Virus record (IMG/VR): IMGVR_UViG_3300030333_004295
Location: 1 to 20,879 of that record
DNA length: 20,879 nucleotides
Strand: one strand, 5' to 3'
Origin: a virus
The position numbers were made by a program, and so were the translations under genes. Below are positions 1 to 7,547 of the stretch, piece after piece; within the stretch, counting starts at the first letter, position 1; each line of letters begins with the position of its first letter. The notes beneath the pieces are model-generated. The model was not told the origin of the DNA and ran no database searches. It was given only the letters and a program-made list of their open reading frames with translations.

Positions 1-907
1 AGAGTTTGAAACCATAGAAGAACTTGAGGAATGGTTTGAAGAAGAGGAAGAAATAGAGGAAGAAATAGAAGAAGAGGTCGAAGAAATAGAGGAAGAAGCC
101 GAAGAAACTAGAGTAGCCGAAGAAGAAAAAGGTGGTATTACTTCACAAATGTTAAGTGTTGTAGCTAGTACAATTCAAACGGCTACCGACAGTGTTAGTG
201 GAACAACAGCAGGTACATCAATACATGCGACAGGAAATACAAAATCTTCTGGTGGTAGTGTCGCAGGAAATACAACAGCTACAGCCGTAACCAGTAGTGT
301 TACAGGTGGACAGAGTATGTCAAACTCACCTAGTATATCTGCTCAAGTGGTTAGTTCAGTTGTACAAACTCAACAAGTTTTAAATAGTTTTAGTACCGAC
401 AGCAGTGTTTCAAATACCATGAGTACACAAAACACAGCAGTAGGGAATACCGACAGTGGTAGCAACACAGCAGTAGGTTCAACCACTACAACAACCAATG
501 AAACCGCTACCAATACTAGTGTTGCGAGTAATACCAGTAGTGACAATAATACAGCAGTAGGAAATACAGGTGGTGAGGAAAACACAGCAGTGGGTGAAAC
601 AAGTGGCCCACAAAATACAGCAGTAGCTTTCGAGAATAATATGCAAGACCAACAAGAGCAGTTAGAGCAACAACAAGAAGAGACAGGAGAATATGCAGAC
701 TCTACACAGCTTGTTGCGTATATGGGAACAGTTCCAGGATTTGATGCATACAGACAAATAGTTATGCCACAGGCTTCTGCATGGTATGAACCTAAAGATA
801 TTTACATGTCTGCTTTGATGCCTGATAACAATCAAGCATTCTTTGGAATGTATTCAGATAGTTTGAATGGATTAAAAGCTTTACAAGATTTACAACCTAA
901 CTTATAA
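1..907 (+). CDS. Acidic, NTAVG-repeat virion/tail-associated protein (3' part)
   Basis: The reading frame is open from base 2 with no stop, so the gene starts left of the window; the ATG at 149 is internal. The visible 301 codons have three parts. The first is a Glu-dominated stretch (about codons 1-45, mostly E with I, V and A). The second is a Ser/Thr/Asn/Gly/Val-rich low-complexity region with five NTAV repeats, four of them NTAVG (starting at bases 431, 464, 548, 581 and 614). The third is a compact C-terminal segment rich in aromatic residues (YMGTVPGFDAYRQ, then ASAWYEPKDIYMSALMPDNN). NTAVG-type repeats are common in phage tail-fibre regions, and the C-terminal segment resembles, from memory, the end of proteins at the close of podovirus structural modules. 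Its position before the convergent replication operon fits. Structural role is inference; exact function is not recognised. Confidence 0.75.
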   Translation, partial: EFETIEELEEWFEEEEEIEEEIEEEVEEIEEEAEETRVAEEEKGGITSQMLSVVASTIQTATDSVSGTTAGTSIHATGNTKSSGGSVAGNTTATAVTSSVTGGQSMSNSPSISAQVVSSVVQTQQVLNSFSTDSSVSNTMSTQNTAVGNTDSGSNTAVGSTTTTTNETATNTSVASNTSSDNNTAVGNTGGEENTAVGETSGPQNTAVAFENNMQDQQEQLEQQQEETGEYADSTQLVAYMGTVPGFDAYRQIVMPQASAWYEPKDIYMSALMPDNNQAFFGMYSDSLNGLKALQDLQPNL

Positions 908-922
908 TAATGGAGAAATAAA

Positions 923-1291
923 ATGGATTGGTTTCAATCAAGAGCAACACAAATAATAGGTTTGGTTTCTATTATAGGAACTTTAGCTGGATTTGGATAC
1001 ACAGGTGCTACCTATGTAAACAGAATCGAAAACCTAGAGAAAAAAATAGGAAGACTAGAAGGTACAGAAGACGCTCAACAAGAAATTGAAGAACGCTTTA
1101 GTGCTATCGAAACTTCTGTTGAATATATTAATAAGACAATTGATGATAGTATTGTGCCTGAAGTTAAAGAGAACACTAACATGGTTAAGGTACTTGATCT
1201 AGATATCTCTACAGTAAATGTAGAAATAGATAACTTAGAAAACAGAGTTAAAAGAATAGAAGACCAAGACGATAATCCGTTGGCAAATTAA
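923..1291 (+). CDS. Small membrane-anchored coiled-coil protein
   Basis: This 122-residue protein follows the structural gene after 15 bases, with ATG preceded by a GGAG ribosome binding site. Residues about 10-31 (IIGLVSIIGTLAGFGYTGAT) form one hydrophobic segment near the N-terminus. The rest is charged and strongly helical, with heptad-like runs (IENLEKKIGRLE near residue 35, VEIDNLENRVKRIED near 100). This suggests a single membrane anchor with a long coiled coil. A spanin, holin-accessory or virion membrane protein would fit the end of a structural/lysis module, but no signature decides. Its stop codon overlaps the end of the convergent gene on the other strand. Confidence 0.7.
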   Translation: MDWFQSRATQIIGLVSIIGTLAGFGYTGATYVNRIENLEKKIGRLEGTEDAQQEIEERFSAIETSVEYINKTIDDSIVPEVKENTNMVKVLDLDISTVNVEIDNLENRVKRIEDQDDNPLAN

Positions 1292-1506
1292 TCAACATAT
1301 TGAACAGCAGTTATTTCATTTTCGAGGTATCGATGTATGCCTTGAAGTTTTATTGTGCCTTCGTGTACAATCTTTTTGATAACCTGTGCATCTTCTTTAT
1401 TTCTAAAAACTTTGTCTATGTCTTTCATAGGTAGTCCTCCAAGATCAGATACTATGTTTCCTTTAGAGTCTAATATAATTTTAAAAGTGAGTAAGGTTGC
1501 TTCCAT
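1288..1506 (-). CDS. Small hypothetical protein downstream of NrdJ
   Basis: This 72-residue protein starts at ATG 1506-1504, which overlaps the TAA of the ribonucleotide reductase gene (TAATG), so it is probably translated by coupling. It has no recognised domain. It looks like a small alpha/beta protein: a beta-like start (TLLTFKIILDSKGNIVSDLGG) followed by a charged helical half with KDIDKVFRNKEDAQVIKKIV. It is the last gene of the leftward operon and its stop overlaps the stop of the plus-strand gene ending at 1291. A link to nucleotide metabolism is suggested only by position. Confidence 0.65.
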   Translation of the reverse strand: MEATLLTFKIILDSKGNIVSDLGGLPMKDIDKVFRNKEDAQVIKKIVHEGTIKLQGIHRYLENEITAVQYVD

Positions 1507-3425
1507 TATAGTATCTCACATGAACCAGCAGTACAGGCCAGTTCTTTAGTGTTTTCAGTCATATCTTCCTTTTCATAATCAGAAAGTTTAGACCAATCAA
1601 CAGAATCAGTTGTTTTATTTAACCATTCTTTATATTCATCTTCAAATATTTCCTGGTATGGAGCTTGTTGATATGAATGATCTGCATAAGGAAGAAAAGA
1701 AACTCCTGATATTCTATCAAAATTATCCCATACCCATGAGCCAACCTTTAACCATTCTGATTCTCTAACTGAGATCGTGGCCGATGGTTTATGTTCACAC
1801 CAACTGTCTTGATATGTTTTCCAAATTTCTAAATGTTCTATAGCTGATAAATCTATTCTTGTCAAAGATTTTTTAGGAGATTTAATTGGAAAGTAAAACA
1901 CTAAAGTATGATCAGGTTTAGTAATATCGTCTTCATGATATACTCCTTGATCAACCATTAACTGAGCAACAGGATCTTTTTTATCAGCACGAACAGTTCT
2001 TAAATAGTATTCGCTGTGTCTTGTATGTATCCCACTAGCGCTATCAACCAACTGACTAACAGTTCCACTAGGCTTAACACATGTTATTGCAACAGATTGT
2101 TCTATTCCTAAACTTCCTGCCCATGCCTCGTTAACTTCTACTGCAGTTCTTTTTAAACTTTCTAATCTTCTTGGTAAGTTATCTCCTTCATACATCTTTT
2201 TATTGTCCATAATACCTGTAAGAGAAACACCTAATAATGATTCTTCTTCTGTATTGTCTTTCCAAGCTTTTGTTAAGTATCTAAAGTTAGTTAGTGTTGC
2301 TTGGTAAGTTCCCAAAATAGTTGCAATTTCTACTTTTCTTTCTAAATCTTTCCAAGTATCATTAGGTCTAACAACAACCTCTGTTAAATTACAGAATTGT
2401 TTATTCCTTAGTATGATTTCACTACATGGATTACAACCAAAATCTTTATACTCTTTTCTTCTTCCGTTTTTAGATGCTTGTTCTTCAGATGCTTGTCTGT
2501 TAAATATTCCTCTTTCTCCACTTTTAGATTCGTACAAAGATAACCATTCTCTCATGAATGCACCCATCTCTGCTGAATCTGTGTATGCTACTGAGTTATT
2601 AGACAATGCTCTGTGTTGGCTGTGTTCCCACCAAGAACCTGACTTAGCATTACGCATACGCTCATCTGAGAGGTTGCTGAGTGAGATCAAAGCGCTACGT
2701 CTAACACCACCTACTACAACAACTTCTGCAATCTTACACATCAAATCGTGGCAGTCAATAGACACCAGTTTCTTTTGTCCTTTGGATATGGCATCTTGAA
2801 AAATATTAATTGTAAAACGAATTAAATCGTCTAGAGGAGCTGGTCCACTAGCCCTTCCTCCAAAAGTTTTAAGTCTTGCTCCTTGTGGCCTAATATTACT
2901 AAGATCCCACTCAGGTATTTGTCCTGCATAAAGTAAAGACATTAATTCTTTGTATGCTTTTGCCCAACCGATTTTGGAGTCAGCAACTTTTATAACTGTA
3001 TCTGTAGGATGTAGTTCTTCAGGAAGATCAGGAAGTTTATTTATGTACTGTCTTTCAACACTAAATCCAACACCTGTACCGCACATAAGAATATAAAGTG
3101 TTTCATCGAATGATCGAACATTATCAACAGCAACATAGCTACAATTAAATCCTGCAACATTATCACGCTCTAACGCTTTACCTGAAGACATCAATGCTCT
3201 CATACTAGGCATAACTTCTAATTTAAGTACAGCTTCTTCTAGTCTTTGTCTTTCTTTACTAATGTCTGTATTGTGATTGTCCATTAAATGTTTCTGCATA
3301 AAATCGAAATACCTAGCAACTGTTTCTTGCCAAGTTTCTCTTCTTCCTAAGTCTTCATTCCATCTTGCGTACCTGCTAAGATGGATAAACTCTTGATATG
3401 TAGTAGGTAATTTAACTTCTTCCAT
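1506..3425 (-). CDS. nrdJ: Adenosylcobalamin-dependent (class II) ribonucleotide reductase, monomeric RTPR type
   Basis: Class II reductases convert ribonucleotides to deoxyribonucleotides using a coenzyme B12-generated thiyl radical, supplying dNTPs for phage replication without oxygen dependence. The 639 residues carry the full cysteine set. C95 (GFNCSY) is the reducing partner, C334 with E336 is the radical and catalytic motif NPCSEI, C345 is the second reducing partner, and C631/C636 form a C-x4-C pair in the C-terminal tail that passes electrons from thioredoxin. The C334-C345 and C631-C636 spacings match Lactobacillus leichmannii RTPR (C408/C419, C731/C736). VKPSGTVSQLVDSASGIH (450-467) is also typical. 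It is shorter than the roughly 740-residue bacterial enzyme. ATG 3425 has a strong site (AGAAGGAGAG) and overlaps the DUF3310 gene by 14 bases. It needs host or environmental cobalamin. Confidence 0.96.
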   Translation of the reverse strand: MEEVKLPTTYQEFIHLSRYARWNEDLGRRETWQETVARYFDFMQKHLMDNHNTDISKERQRLEEAVLKLEVMPSMRALMSSGKALERDNVAGFNCSYVAVDNVRSFDETLYILMCGTGVGFSVERQYINKLPDLPEELHPTDTVIKVADSKIGWAKAYKELMSLLYAGQIPEWDLSNIRPQGARLKTFGGRASGPAPLDDLIRFTINIFQDAISKGQKKLVSIDCHDLMCKIAEVVVVGGVRRSALISLSNLSDERMRNAKSGSWWEHSQHRALSNNSVAYTDSAEMGAFMREWLSLYESKSGERGIFNRQASEEQASKNGRRKEYKDFGCNPCSEIILRNKQFCNLTEVVVRPNDTWKDLERKVEIATILGTYQATLTNFRYLTKAWKDNTEEESLLGVSLTGIMDNKKMYEGDNLPRRLESLKRTAVEVNEAWAGSLGIEQSVAITCVKPSGTVSQLVDSASGIHTRHSEYYLRTVRADKKDPVAQLMVDQGVYHEDDITKPDHTLVFYFPIKSPKKSLTRIDLSAIEHLEIWKTYQDSWCEHKPSATISVRESEWLKVGSWVWDNFDRISGVSFLPYADHSYQQAPYQEIFEDEYKEWLNKTTDSVDWSKLSDYEKEDMTENTKELACTAGSCEIL

Positions 3426-3684
3426 TTCTCTCCTTCTCTTTTAATATTTGTTTTAGTTTGTTTTCATACCAATCTGCTTTATCTAAGTCTTGTACTCCAT
3501 TCTTGTATCTAAATCTCCAACGATACTTCAATGAGTTTCCTCTTAGATAACCAATAAATTCTTCGTGTGTTAGCATGGCTTCAATAGCTTCAATGCATTC
3601 TATCTTGCCGTTGTTGTAGTGCGGTGGATGATTAACTAAATCTTCATCCATTATCTTATGTGCTTGTTCCATTAGTTCTTCCAT
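3412..3684 (-). CDS. DUF3310 family protein (T7 gp1.7 C-terminus-like)
   Basis: This 90-residue protein contains the DUF3310 signature: VNHPPHYNNGKIECIEAIEA near residues 17-36, followed by FIGYLRGNSLKYRWRFRYK and LDKADWYENKL. DUF3310 is widespread in phages and occurs at the C-terminus of T7 gp1.7, reported as a nucleotide kinase, so a role in nucleotide metabolism beside the ribonucleotide reductase is reasonable but not proven for this stand-alone domain. ATG 3684 is preceded by AGAGGAGGAG, a very strong ribosome binding site that lies in the 3' end of the upstream zinc-ribbon gene. The 3' end overlaps nrdJ by 14 bases. Confidence 0.88.
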   Translation of the reverse strand: MEELMEQAHKIMDEDLVNHPPHYNNGKIECIEAIEAMLTHEEFIGYLRGNSLKYRWRFRYKNGVQDLDKADWYENKLKQILKEKERNGRS

Positions 3685-3685
3685 G

Positions 3686-3850
3686 TTACTCCTCCTCTTC
3701 GTTTTTCATATAGTTCGGTAAATAAACTTCTACAAAACAATTACAATTAGGACAAGAAAGATTAGTAACAATGGAATATTCTTCGTTTTCATGTTCAATA
3801 TCGTGATCTCCTCCCCAAATTAAGTCATGATTACAGTACCAACAATTCAT
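3686..3850 (-). CDS. Small zinc-ribbon protein
   Basis: The 54-residue product begins MNCWYC and holds two CxxC pairs (C3/C6 and C33/C36) separated by an acidic, aromatic linker, the pattern of a single zinc ribbon. It ends in an acidic tail (NYMKNEEEE). I place the start at ATG 3850, which overlaps the stop of the upstream endonuclease gene (TAATG) with GAGGAGGA about 8 bases upstream. The longer frame from 3874 would place that ribosome binding site inside the coding sequence. Proteins of this kind are common in phage early regions and are usually uncharacterised; nucleic acid or host-protein binding is inferred. Confidence 0.8.
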   Translation of the reverse strand: MNCWYCNHDLIWGGDHDIEHENEEYSIVTNLSCPNCNCFVEVYLPNYMKNEEEE

Positions 3851-4287
3851 TATTGTTCCTCCTCTTCTTTCCATTTTTTAGGTAAACTCTCTGCGCTGTA
3901 CCATCTAAATCCATTCTTTGATGCCCATTCAGCGTGGCTTCTCTTTGTTCCATCTCTTCTTCTTTTAGCTCCTGGCATAGGTGCTGAAGGATTAGAGAAC
4001 AAAAAAACTAATTCACAATCTTTGGGAAGTTGTTTTCTGATATGTATGTATTTACTATACTCAGCATAATCCCAAAATCTTCCTTTGGCCTCAAGATAAA
4101 TAATTTTTTTACCTATAATTCTAATAAAGTCAGGATGATATTTATGTGGAATTGAATACTCAATTATTCCTTTATGATGTTCCCAATGTTGTAGTTCTTC
4201 TTGGTGAAGATCGTACTCCCATTTAGAGTCGTATCCTTTTGGTAGTCCTTTTTCAACTGGTCTTTTCTTTCTTGGTACTCTTTTCAT
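3850..4287 (-). CDS. T7 endonuclease I-like Holliday junction resolvase
   Basis: T7 gp3 (endonuclease I) cleaves branched DNA, resolving junctions and degrading host DNA. This 145-residue protein matches it in length (149 in T7) and in motif order: an acidic residue after the basic N-terminus (SKWEYDLHQEEL), PDF (T7 has YTPDF), then LEAKGR as the E-x-K of the PD-(D/E)XK core, then IHIRKQ and a C-terminal HAEWASKNGFRWYSAESLPKKW that parallels the T7 end. The start is uncertain: ATG 4287 lies one base after the stop of the preceding gene and places the first catalytic Glu nearer the T7 position; ATG 4308 would add MMRQYIK. Neither has a strong ribosome binding site. It belongs to the recombination part of the leftward operon. 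Confidence 0.88.
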   Translation of the reverse strand: MKRVPRKKRPVEKGLPKGYDSKWEYDLHQEELQHWEHHKGIIEYSIPHKYHPDFIRIIGKKIIYLEAKGRFWDYAEYSKYIHIRKQLPKDCELVFLFSNPSAPMPGAKRRRDGTKRSHAEWASKNGFRWYSAESLPKKWKEEEEQ

Positions 4288-4288
4288 T

Positions 4289-4489
4289 TTAATGTACTGT
4301 CTCATCAACAGGCATATCCATACCTAGTTCTCTTAGGTTTATTTCTGTTTCTAGTAAGTCTTTAAGTTTTTCCAATAGATCAGAATCTATTTCTTGTATC
4401 TCTGTTCCTGCAAATAAAACACCGCCTATAGCAATTAGTAAATCATCTAATTGTATAGTAGTGATGTCAATTTGTATTTCTTCAGTCAT
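4289..4489 (-). CDS. Small acidic hypothetical protein
   Basis: This 66-residue acidic protein lies between the exonuclease and endonuclease genes, overlapping the exonuclease gene by 8 bases. A hydrophobic stretch (LLIAIGGVLFAG, about residues 17-28) is flanked by acidic segments and followed by an amphipathic helix (DLLEKLKDLLETEINLREL). The hydrophobic part is too short for a confident membrane span. No family is recognised. The tight overlap within a recombination and replication operon supports a real gene. Confidence 0.65.
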   Translation of the reverse strand: MTEEIQIDITTIQLDDLLIAIGGVLFAGTEIQEIDSDLLEKLKDLLETEINLRELGMDMPVDETVH

Positions 4490-5354
4490 AAGTAATCTCT
4501 TCTACTCTTGGTTCTTTTGCAACTTTTGTAAAATAAACTAACTTGTTAGAATACTTAAAGACTCTAAGGCCTTTTCCTTCGTTAGCATCTTGGTGACAGG
4601 TGTTTTTATGACGGCAGTAAACACAACCTGTAGGGAGTTTCATGTTACCACTTTTTCCGTCAGGTATACTATTATAGCACCTATCTGGAGGGTTGTCAAT
4701 AGTTAAAGCTTTTTTTATGTTTTTTATTCGTTTTTTAATGTTAGGTTTGTCTAACTCTTCAGGACAATACAAAGCAATTTCTCCAGTCTCTTTATTTAAA
4801 GCTAAAAAACCTCCTTTATTTGTTCCTTCGTTTTCTTCGTATCCTGATAGTTGAGCCATGTATCCAAAAGGATCGTCTTCTCTTAAAGTTCCGTATTTAA
4901 ATTTTTTGAAAGAGAATCCTGATGCTGTTTTAATATCAACAACTTCTCCATCTATAATACAATCCATGTGGCCTATAACACCATCAACATTAACTTCCTT
5001 TTGTTCTCCTTTTACAGAATGTCCTGATAGTTTGGCTAACAATAAAAGAACTTCTTCTAACATATGACCATATAAAAACTTTATAAAAACATGAGGAGCA
5101 ATAGGTGTTTGTTCTTCTTCAGATTTTAAATCGTACCAAAGTTGTCTCATAGGCTTACCGACATTGCTCATGCGCAAGTTATGTTGATCAGACCTATCTC
5201 TAGGTGTTGACCAGGATCTTAAAACATCCATCATTGCTGTACCAAACTTTTGAATGTCTTCTTCAGAAATGTTTAAAGATTTACCTTCGTTTAAAACTGA
5301 TACGGTTTCATAAATATCTGAAACCAAAGTGTCTAATGTTTTTTTACTGCTCAT
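4482..5354 (-). CDS. PD-(D/E)XK exonuclease, RecB/Cas4-like, with Fe-S cluster cysteines
   Basis: In T7-like phages a 5'-3' exonuclease degrades host DNA and removes primers; here that role is probably filled by a RecB-family nuclease. The 290 residues contain GHMLEEV (E100), GHMDCII (D131), the core VVDIKTAS (D140, K142) and QLSGY (168-172), the motif I to IV order of this superfamily. Near the C-terminus C226, C244, C247 and C253 (GCVYCRHKNTC) form the four-cysteine pattern that binds a 4Fe-4S cluster in Cas4 and AddB type nucleases. ATG 5354 has GAGGAAA upstream. It sits between the HNH endonuclease and the resolvase. Cas4-like single-strand exonuclease activity is expected from the family; no CRISPR is present. 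Confidence 0.9.
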   Translation of the reverse strand: MSSKKTLDTLVSDIYETVSVLNEGKSLNISEEDIQKFGTAMMDVLRSWSTPRDRSDQHNLRMSNVGKPMRQLWYDLKSEEEQTPIAPHVFIKFLYGHMLEEVLLLLAKLSGHSVKGEQKEVNVDGVIGHMDCIIDGEVVDIKTASGFSFKKFKYGTLREDDPFGYMAQLSGYEENEGTNKGGFLALNKETGEIALYCPEELDKPNIKKRIKNIKKALTIDNPPDRCYNSIPDGKSGNMKLPTGCVYCRHKNTCHQDANEGKGLRVFKYSNKLVYFTKVAKEPRVEEITYD

Positions 5355-5368
5355 AAGTTTTCCTCTTT

Positions 5369-5782
5369 TTAAAAATTAAATTCTCTTTGTTTTTCAAGAT
5401 AACAAGATTTTTCTTCTACTATTTCTTTGTTTTTCCTAACATGTGGCATGTAATCTCTTTCTTCCCATGTTTTAATACTGTGACAGTTCTGACATCTTAC
5501 TTCACATTTTCTGATTTCATCAAAAAGTTCTTTGATGTATTGTCTGTTTTTAACTTTATCGGTGGTGTTGATTCTACAAACTAAAGTTGACATGTTTGCA
5601 CCACTTTTAGAAGCATCTAATAGTTCTGTCTTATCTTCTCTAACTACATGATCAAAACAAAGTGCTTTCGGATGTTCAGCATACCCACAATCTTTACATC
5701 CTTTGGCTAATTTATATTTGTTTATCCTTCTGTATCTTTTATCTCTAAGATACTTTCGATAATCGGAATTAGTGAGTTTCAC
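5369..5782 (-). CDS. Free-standing HNH endonuclease
   Basis: This 137-residue protein has the zinc-finger HNH layout: CKDC (C29, C32), CFDHV with D44/H45, then CEVRCQNCHSIKTWEERD with C97, C100 and H101. The basic N-terminus (KYLRDKRYRRINKYKLAKG) fits DNA binding. HNH enzymes of this size are often mobile genes in phages. It begins with GTG at 5782, overlaps the 3' end of the polymerase gene by 14 bases, and has AGGAGAG upstream. Insertion between polymerase and exonuclease, where many related phages have direct adjacency, suggests a homing endonuclease, though the smooth overlap shows it is well integrated in the operon. A nicking enzyme for replication is an alternative. Confidence 0.88.
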   Translation of the reverse strand: MKLTNSDYRKYLRDKRYRRINKYKLAKGCKDCGYAEHPKALCFDHVVREDKTELLDASKSGANMSTLVCRINTTDKVKNRQYIKELFDEIRKCEVRCQNCHSIKTWEERDYMPHVRKNKEIVEEKSCYLEKQREFNF

Positions 5783-7547
5783 TCCAATTCTCTCCTATTT
5801 TATACTCGGCATCTAAAGGACAACCAAGATTAAAATGTTCTCCTGCTTCCTTTATAGCTTCTACAGCGAGAGATCCAAACTCTTCTACATCTTTATTTAT
5901 TACTTCTACTTGCCATTCATCGTGTATGTTAGCAACAAATTTAAAATCTAAACTTCTTTCTGTTGCTTTTTCATTTAACATGATAAGAGCTTTCTTCATT
6001 ACGATAGCTCCTGCGCCTTGTAATAAACTGTTTAAAGAAGCATGAATGTGTCTTATGTGTATCTTCCTACCATCTAATCCTTTGAGATAGCCCTTCGCTG
6101 ATGCTTTTGAAACTCTCTCTCTAAGTCTTTTAAATGAAGGTTGATTAGCAAAGAAACGTTGTTTAAGTCTTGCTCCATCTTTTTTGCTTCCTCCAACCAC
6201 TTGTCCAATCTTTGCATCTCCTGCTCCGTATAAGAGTGCATAGATGAAAGTTTTTGCCTGATCTCTTGATTGAAGTCCTGCAGTTTCTTGATTTCTTTTG
6301 TGAACATCACCATGTATTATCTCCCTTGTAAATTCTTTATCTTGCATATAATGAGCCAACATCCTTAATTCTAAGCTAGAAGCATCTATTCCAACCAATT
6401 TATGTCCTTTAGAAGCAATCCAACAAGACCTGCAATCAACTCCAAAAGGGCTTTTGATAGAAGGAACTTGAGCCATGTTAGGCGATCTGTGGCTCATTCG
6501 GCCAGTTATTGTTCCGTTTGGAATAACAAAACCATGTACTCTATCGTCATCTTCTACTGCTTCTATCCAGGAATCTATCTGAGCAATCCTCTTCTGAAGT
6601 AAAAGATAATCCGCAATCATCTTAACTTCAGGAATGTTTTCAATGTTACTCAAAGTTTTTTCATCAACAATAGGTCTTCCTGTTGCAGTAAATTTTTGAG
6701 GTTTCCATCCAAAATCTTGTAAGTATTCTCCTATTTGTTTTCTGCTTCCGAGATTAAAATCCTGTAATTTTCTTCTCATAAAAGGCTTTGGTTTTGGAAT
6801 AATTACTTCTCCTTTATCGTCAATTTCTTTTTGTTGCAGTAAAATATCAGAAAAAACTTTATTATATTCCTCATCTGTAAGTCCTCTTTTAGAAAGGCTA
6901 CCATCTTTCTTAATGTAAGGAGTAACTTCTTTGACATCAACAAGTTTAGGTTTAAAAACTTTATGTACTTGATCTTCAGCATCTCTCATTTTTTCTCTAA
7001 GCTTTGCAAGTAATATTTCTGCATTATAACGATCAAAGAGAAAACCATCTTCTTCTTGTTTTTTTAAGATTTTTGAAACTTCTTGCTCTATGTATATACT
7101 TTCGCTAGAGAAACCTTTTGATTCTTCTTTAAGTTTTTCAAAAACTAAAGTATTTAATTGCACATCTCTTACACAATAATTCATCATCTCTTTTGAATAA
7201 TTAGTATAATCATTAAAATCTTGCTTAGAATACTTTAATCGATATCCCCACATTTCTAAACTATGGCCACCTTCTCTAACAGGATTAAATAATCTAGACA
7301 AAACCAAAGTATCTATGAGTTTTTTATCAGATAAATCAACACCTAAAAGTTTATGTATAACAGGAATATCGAAGCCAATTATATTATGTCCGATTAATGT
7401 TTCTGCTGATTGAAGTAACTCAAGACCTGACTCCAGCTGGTGAGGAGCAAACTTATAGATTTCACTAGAGCCAGTATCTTGAGCAACGATACACCAAACC
7501 TTAGTGGCTTGGACATCATCTGTTTCTATGTCGAAAACTAAGTCCAT
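5769..7547 (-). CDS. polA-like: Family A DNA polymerase with 3'-5' exonuclease domain (T7-like)
   Basis: This is the replicative polymerase. The 592 residues begin directly with the proofreading exonuclease: FDIETD (D6, E8), IGHNIIGFD (Exo II, 52-60) and YCVRDVQ (Exo III, D128). The polymerase domain has motif A GIDASSLELRMLAHY (D388), motif B RDQAKTFIYALLYGAG (R428, K432, Y436, Y440) and motif C HDEWQVEV (H542, D543, E544). No 5'-3' exonuclease domain is present, as in T7. Residue Y436 corresponds to E. coli Pol I F762. It is about 110 residues shorter than T7 gp5. ATG 7547 has AAGGAG upstream and overlaps the primase-helicase gene by 10 bases, which points to coupled production of the replisome. 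Confidence 0.97.
   Translation of the reverse strand: MDLVFDIETDDVQATKVWCIVAQDTGSSEIYKFAPHQLESGLELLQSAETLIGHNIIGFDIPVIHKLLGVDLSDKKLIDTLVLSRLFNPVREGGHSLEMWGYRLKYSKQDFNDYTNYSKEMMNYCVRDVQLNTLVFEKLKEESKGFSSESIYIEQEVSKILKKQEEDGFLFDRYNAEILLAKLREKMRDAEDQVHKVFKPKLVDVKEVTPYIKKDGSLSKRGLTDEEYNKVFSDILLQQKEIDDKGEVIIPKPKPFMRRKLQDFNLGSRKQIGEYLQDFGWKPQKFTATGRPIVDEKTLSNIENIPEVKMIADYLLLQKRIAQIDSWIEAVEDDDRVHGFVIPNGTITGRMSHRSPNMAQVPSIKSPFGVDCRSCWIASKGHKLVGIDASSLELRMLAHYMQDKEFTREIIHGDVHKRNQETAGLQSRDQAKTFIYALLYGAGDAKIGQVVGGSKKDGARLKQRFFANQPSFKRLRERVSKASAKGYLKGLDGRKIHIRHIHASLNSLLQGAGAIVMKKALIMLNEKATERSLDFKFVANIHDEWQVEVINKDVEEFGSLAVEAIKEAGEHFNLGCPLDAEYKIGENWSETH

Noticed and set aside
370-585. Valine/leucine-rich minus-strand frame that looks like a membrane protein
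   Set aside because: It is the antisense of the Thr/Asn-rich NTAVG repeats; its hydrophobicity is a by-product of the repeat codons.
2413-2799. Plus-strand 128-codon open frame
   Set aside because: It lies fully inside nrdJ on the other strand, has no ribosome binding site and no recognisable protein pattern.
4482-5354. Cas4-like nuclease as sign of a CRISPR system
   Set aside because: No CRISPR repeat array or other cas gene is present; RecB/Cas4-like exonucleases are normal in phage replication modules.
6074-6313. Minus-strand 79-codon frame within the polymerase gene
   Set aside because: It overlaps polymerase motif A/B coding in another frame; the polymerase motifs are intact, so this is a shadow frame.
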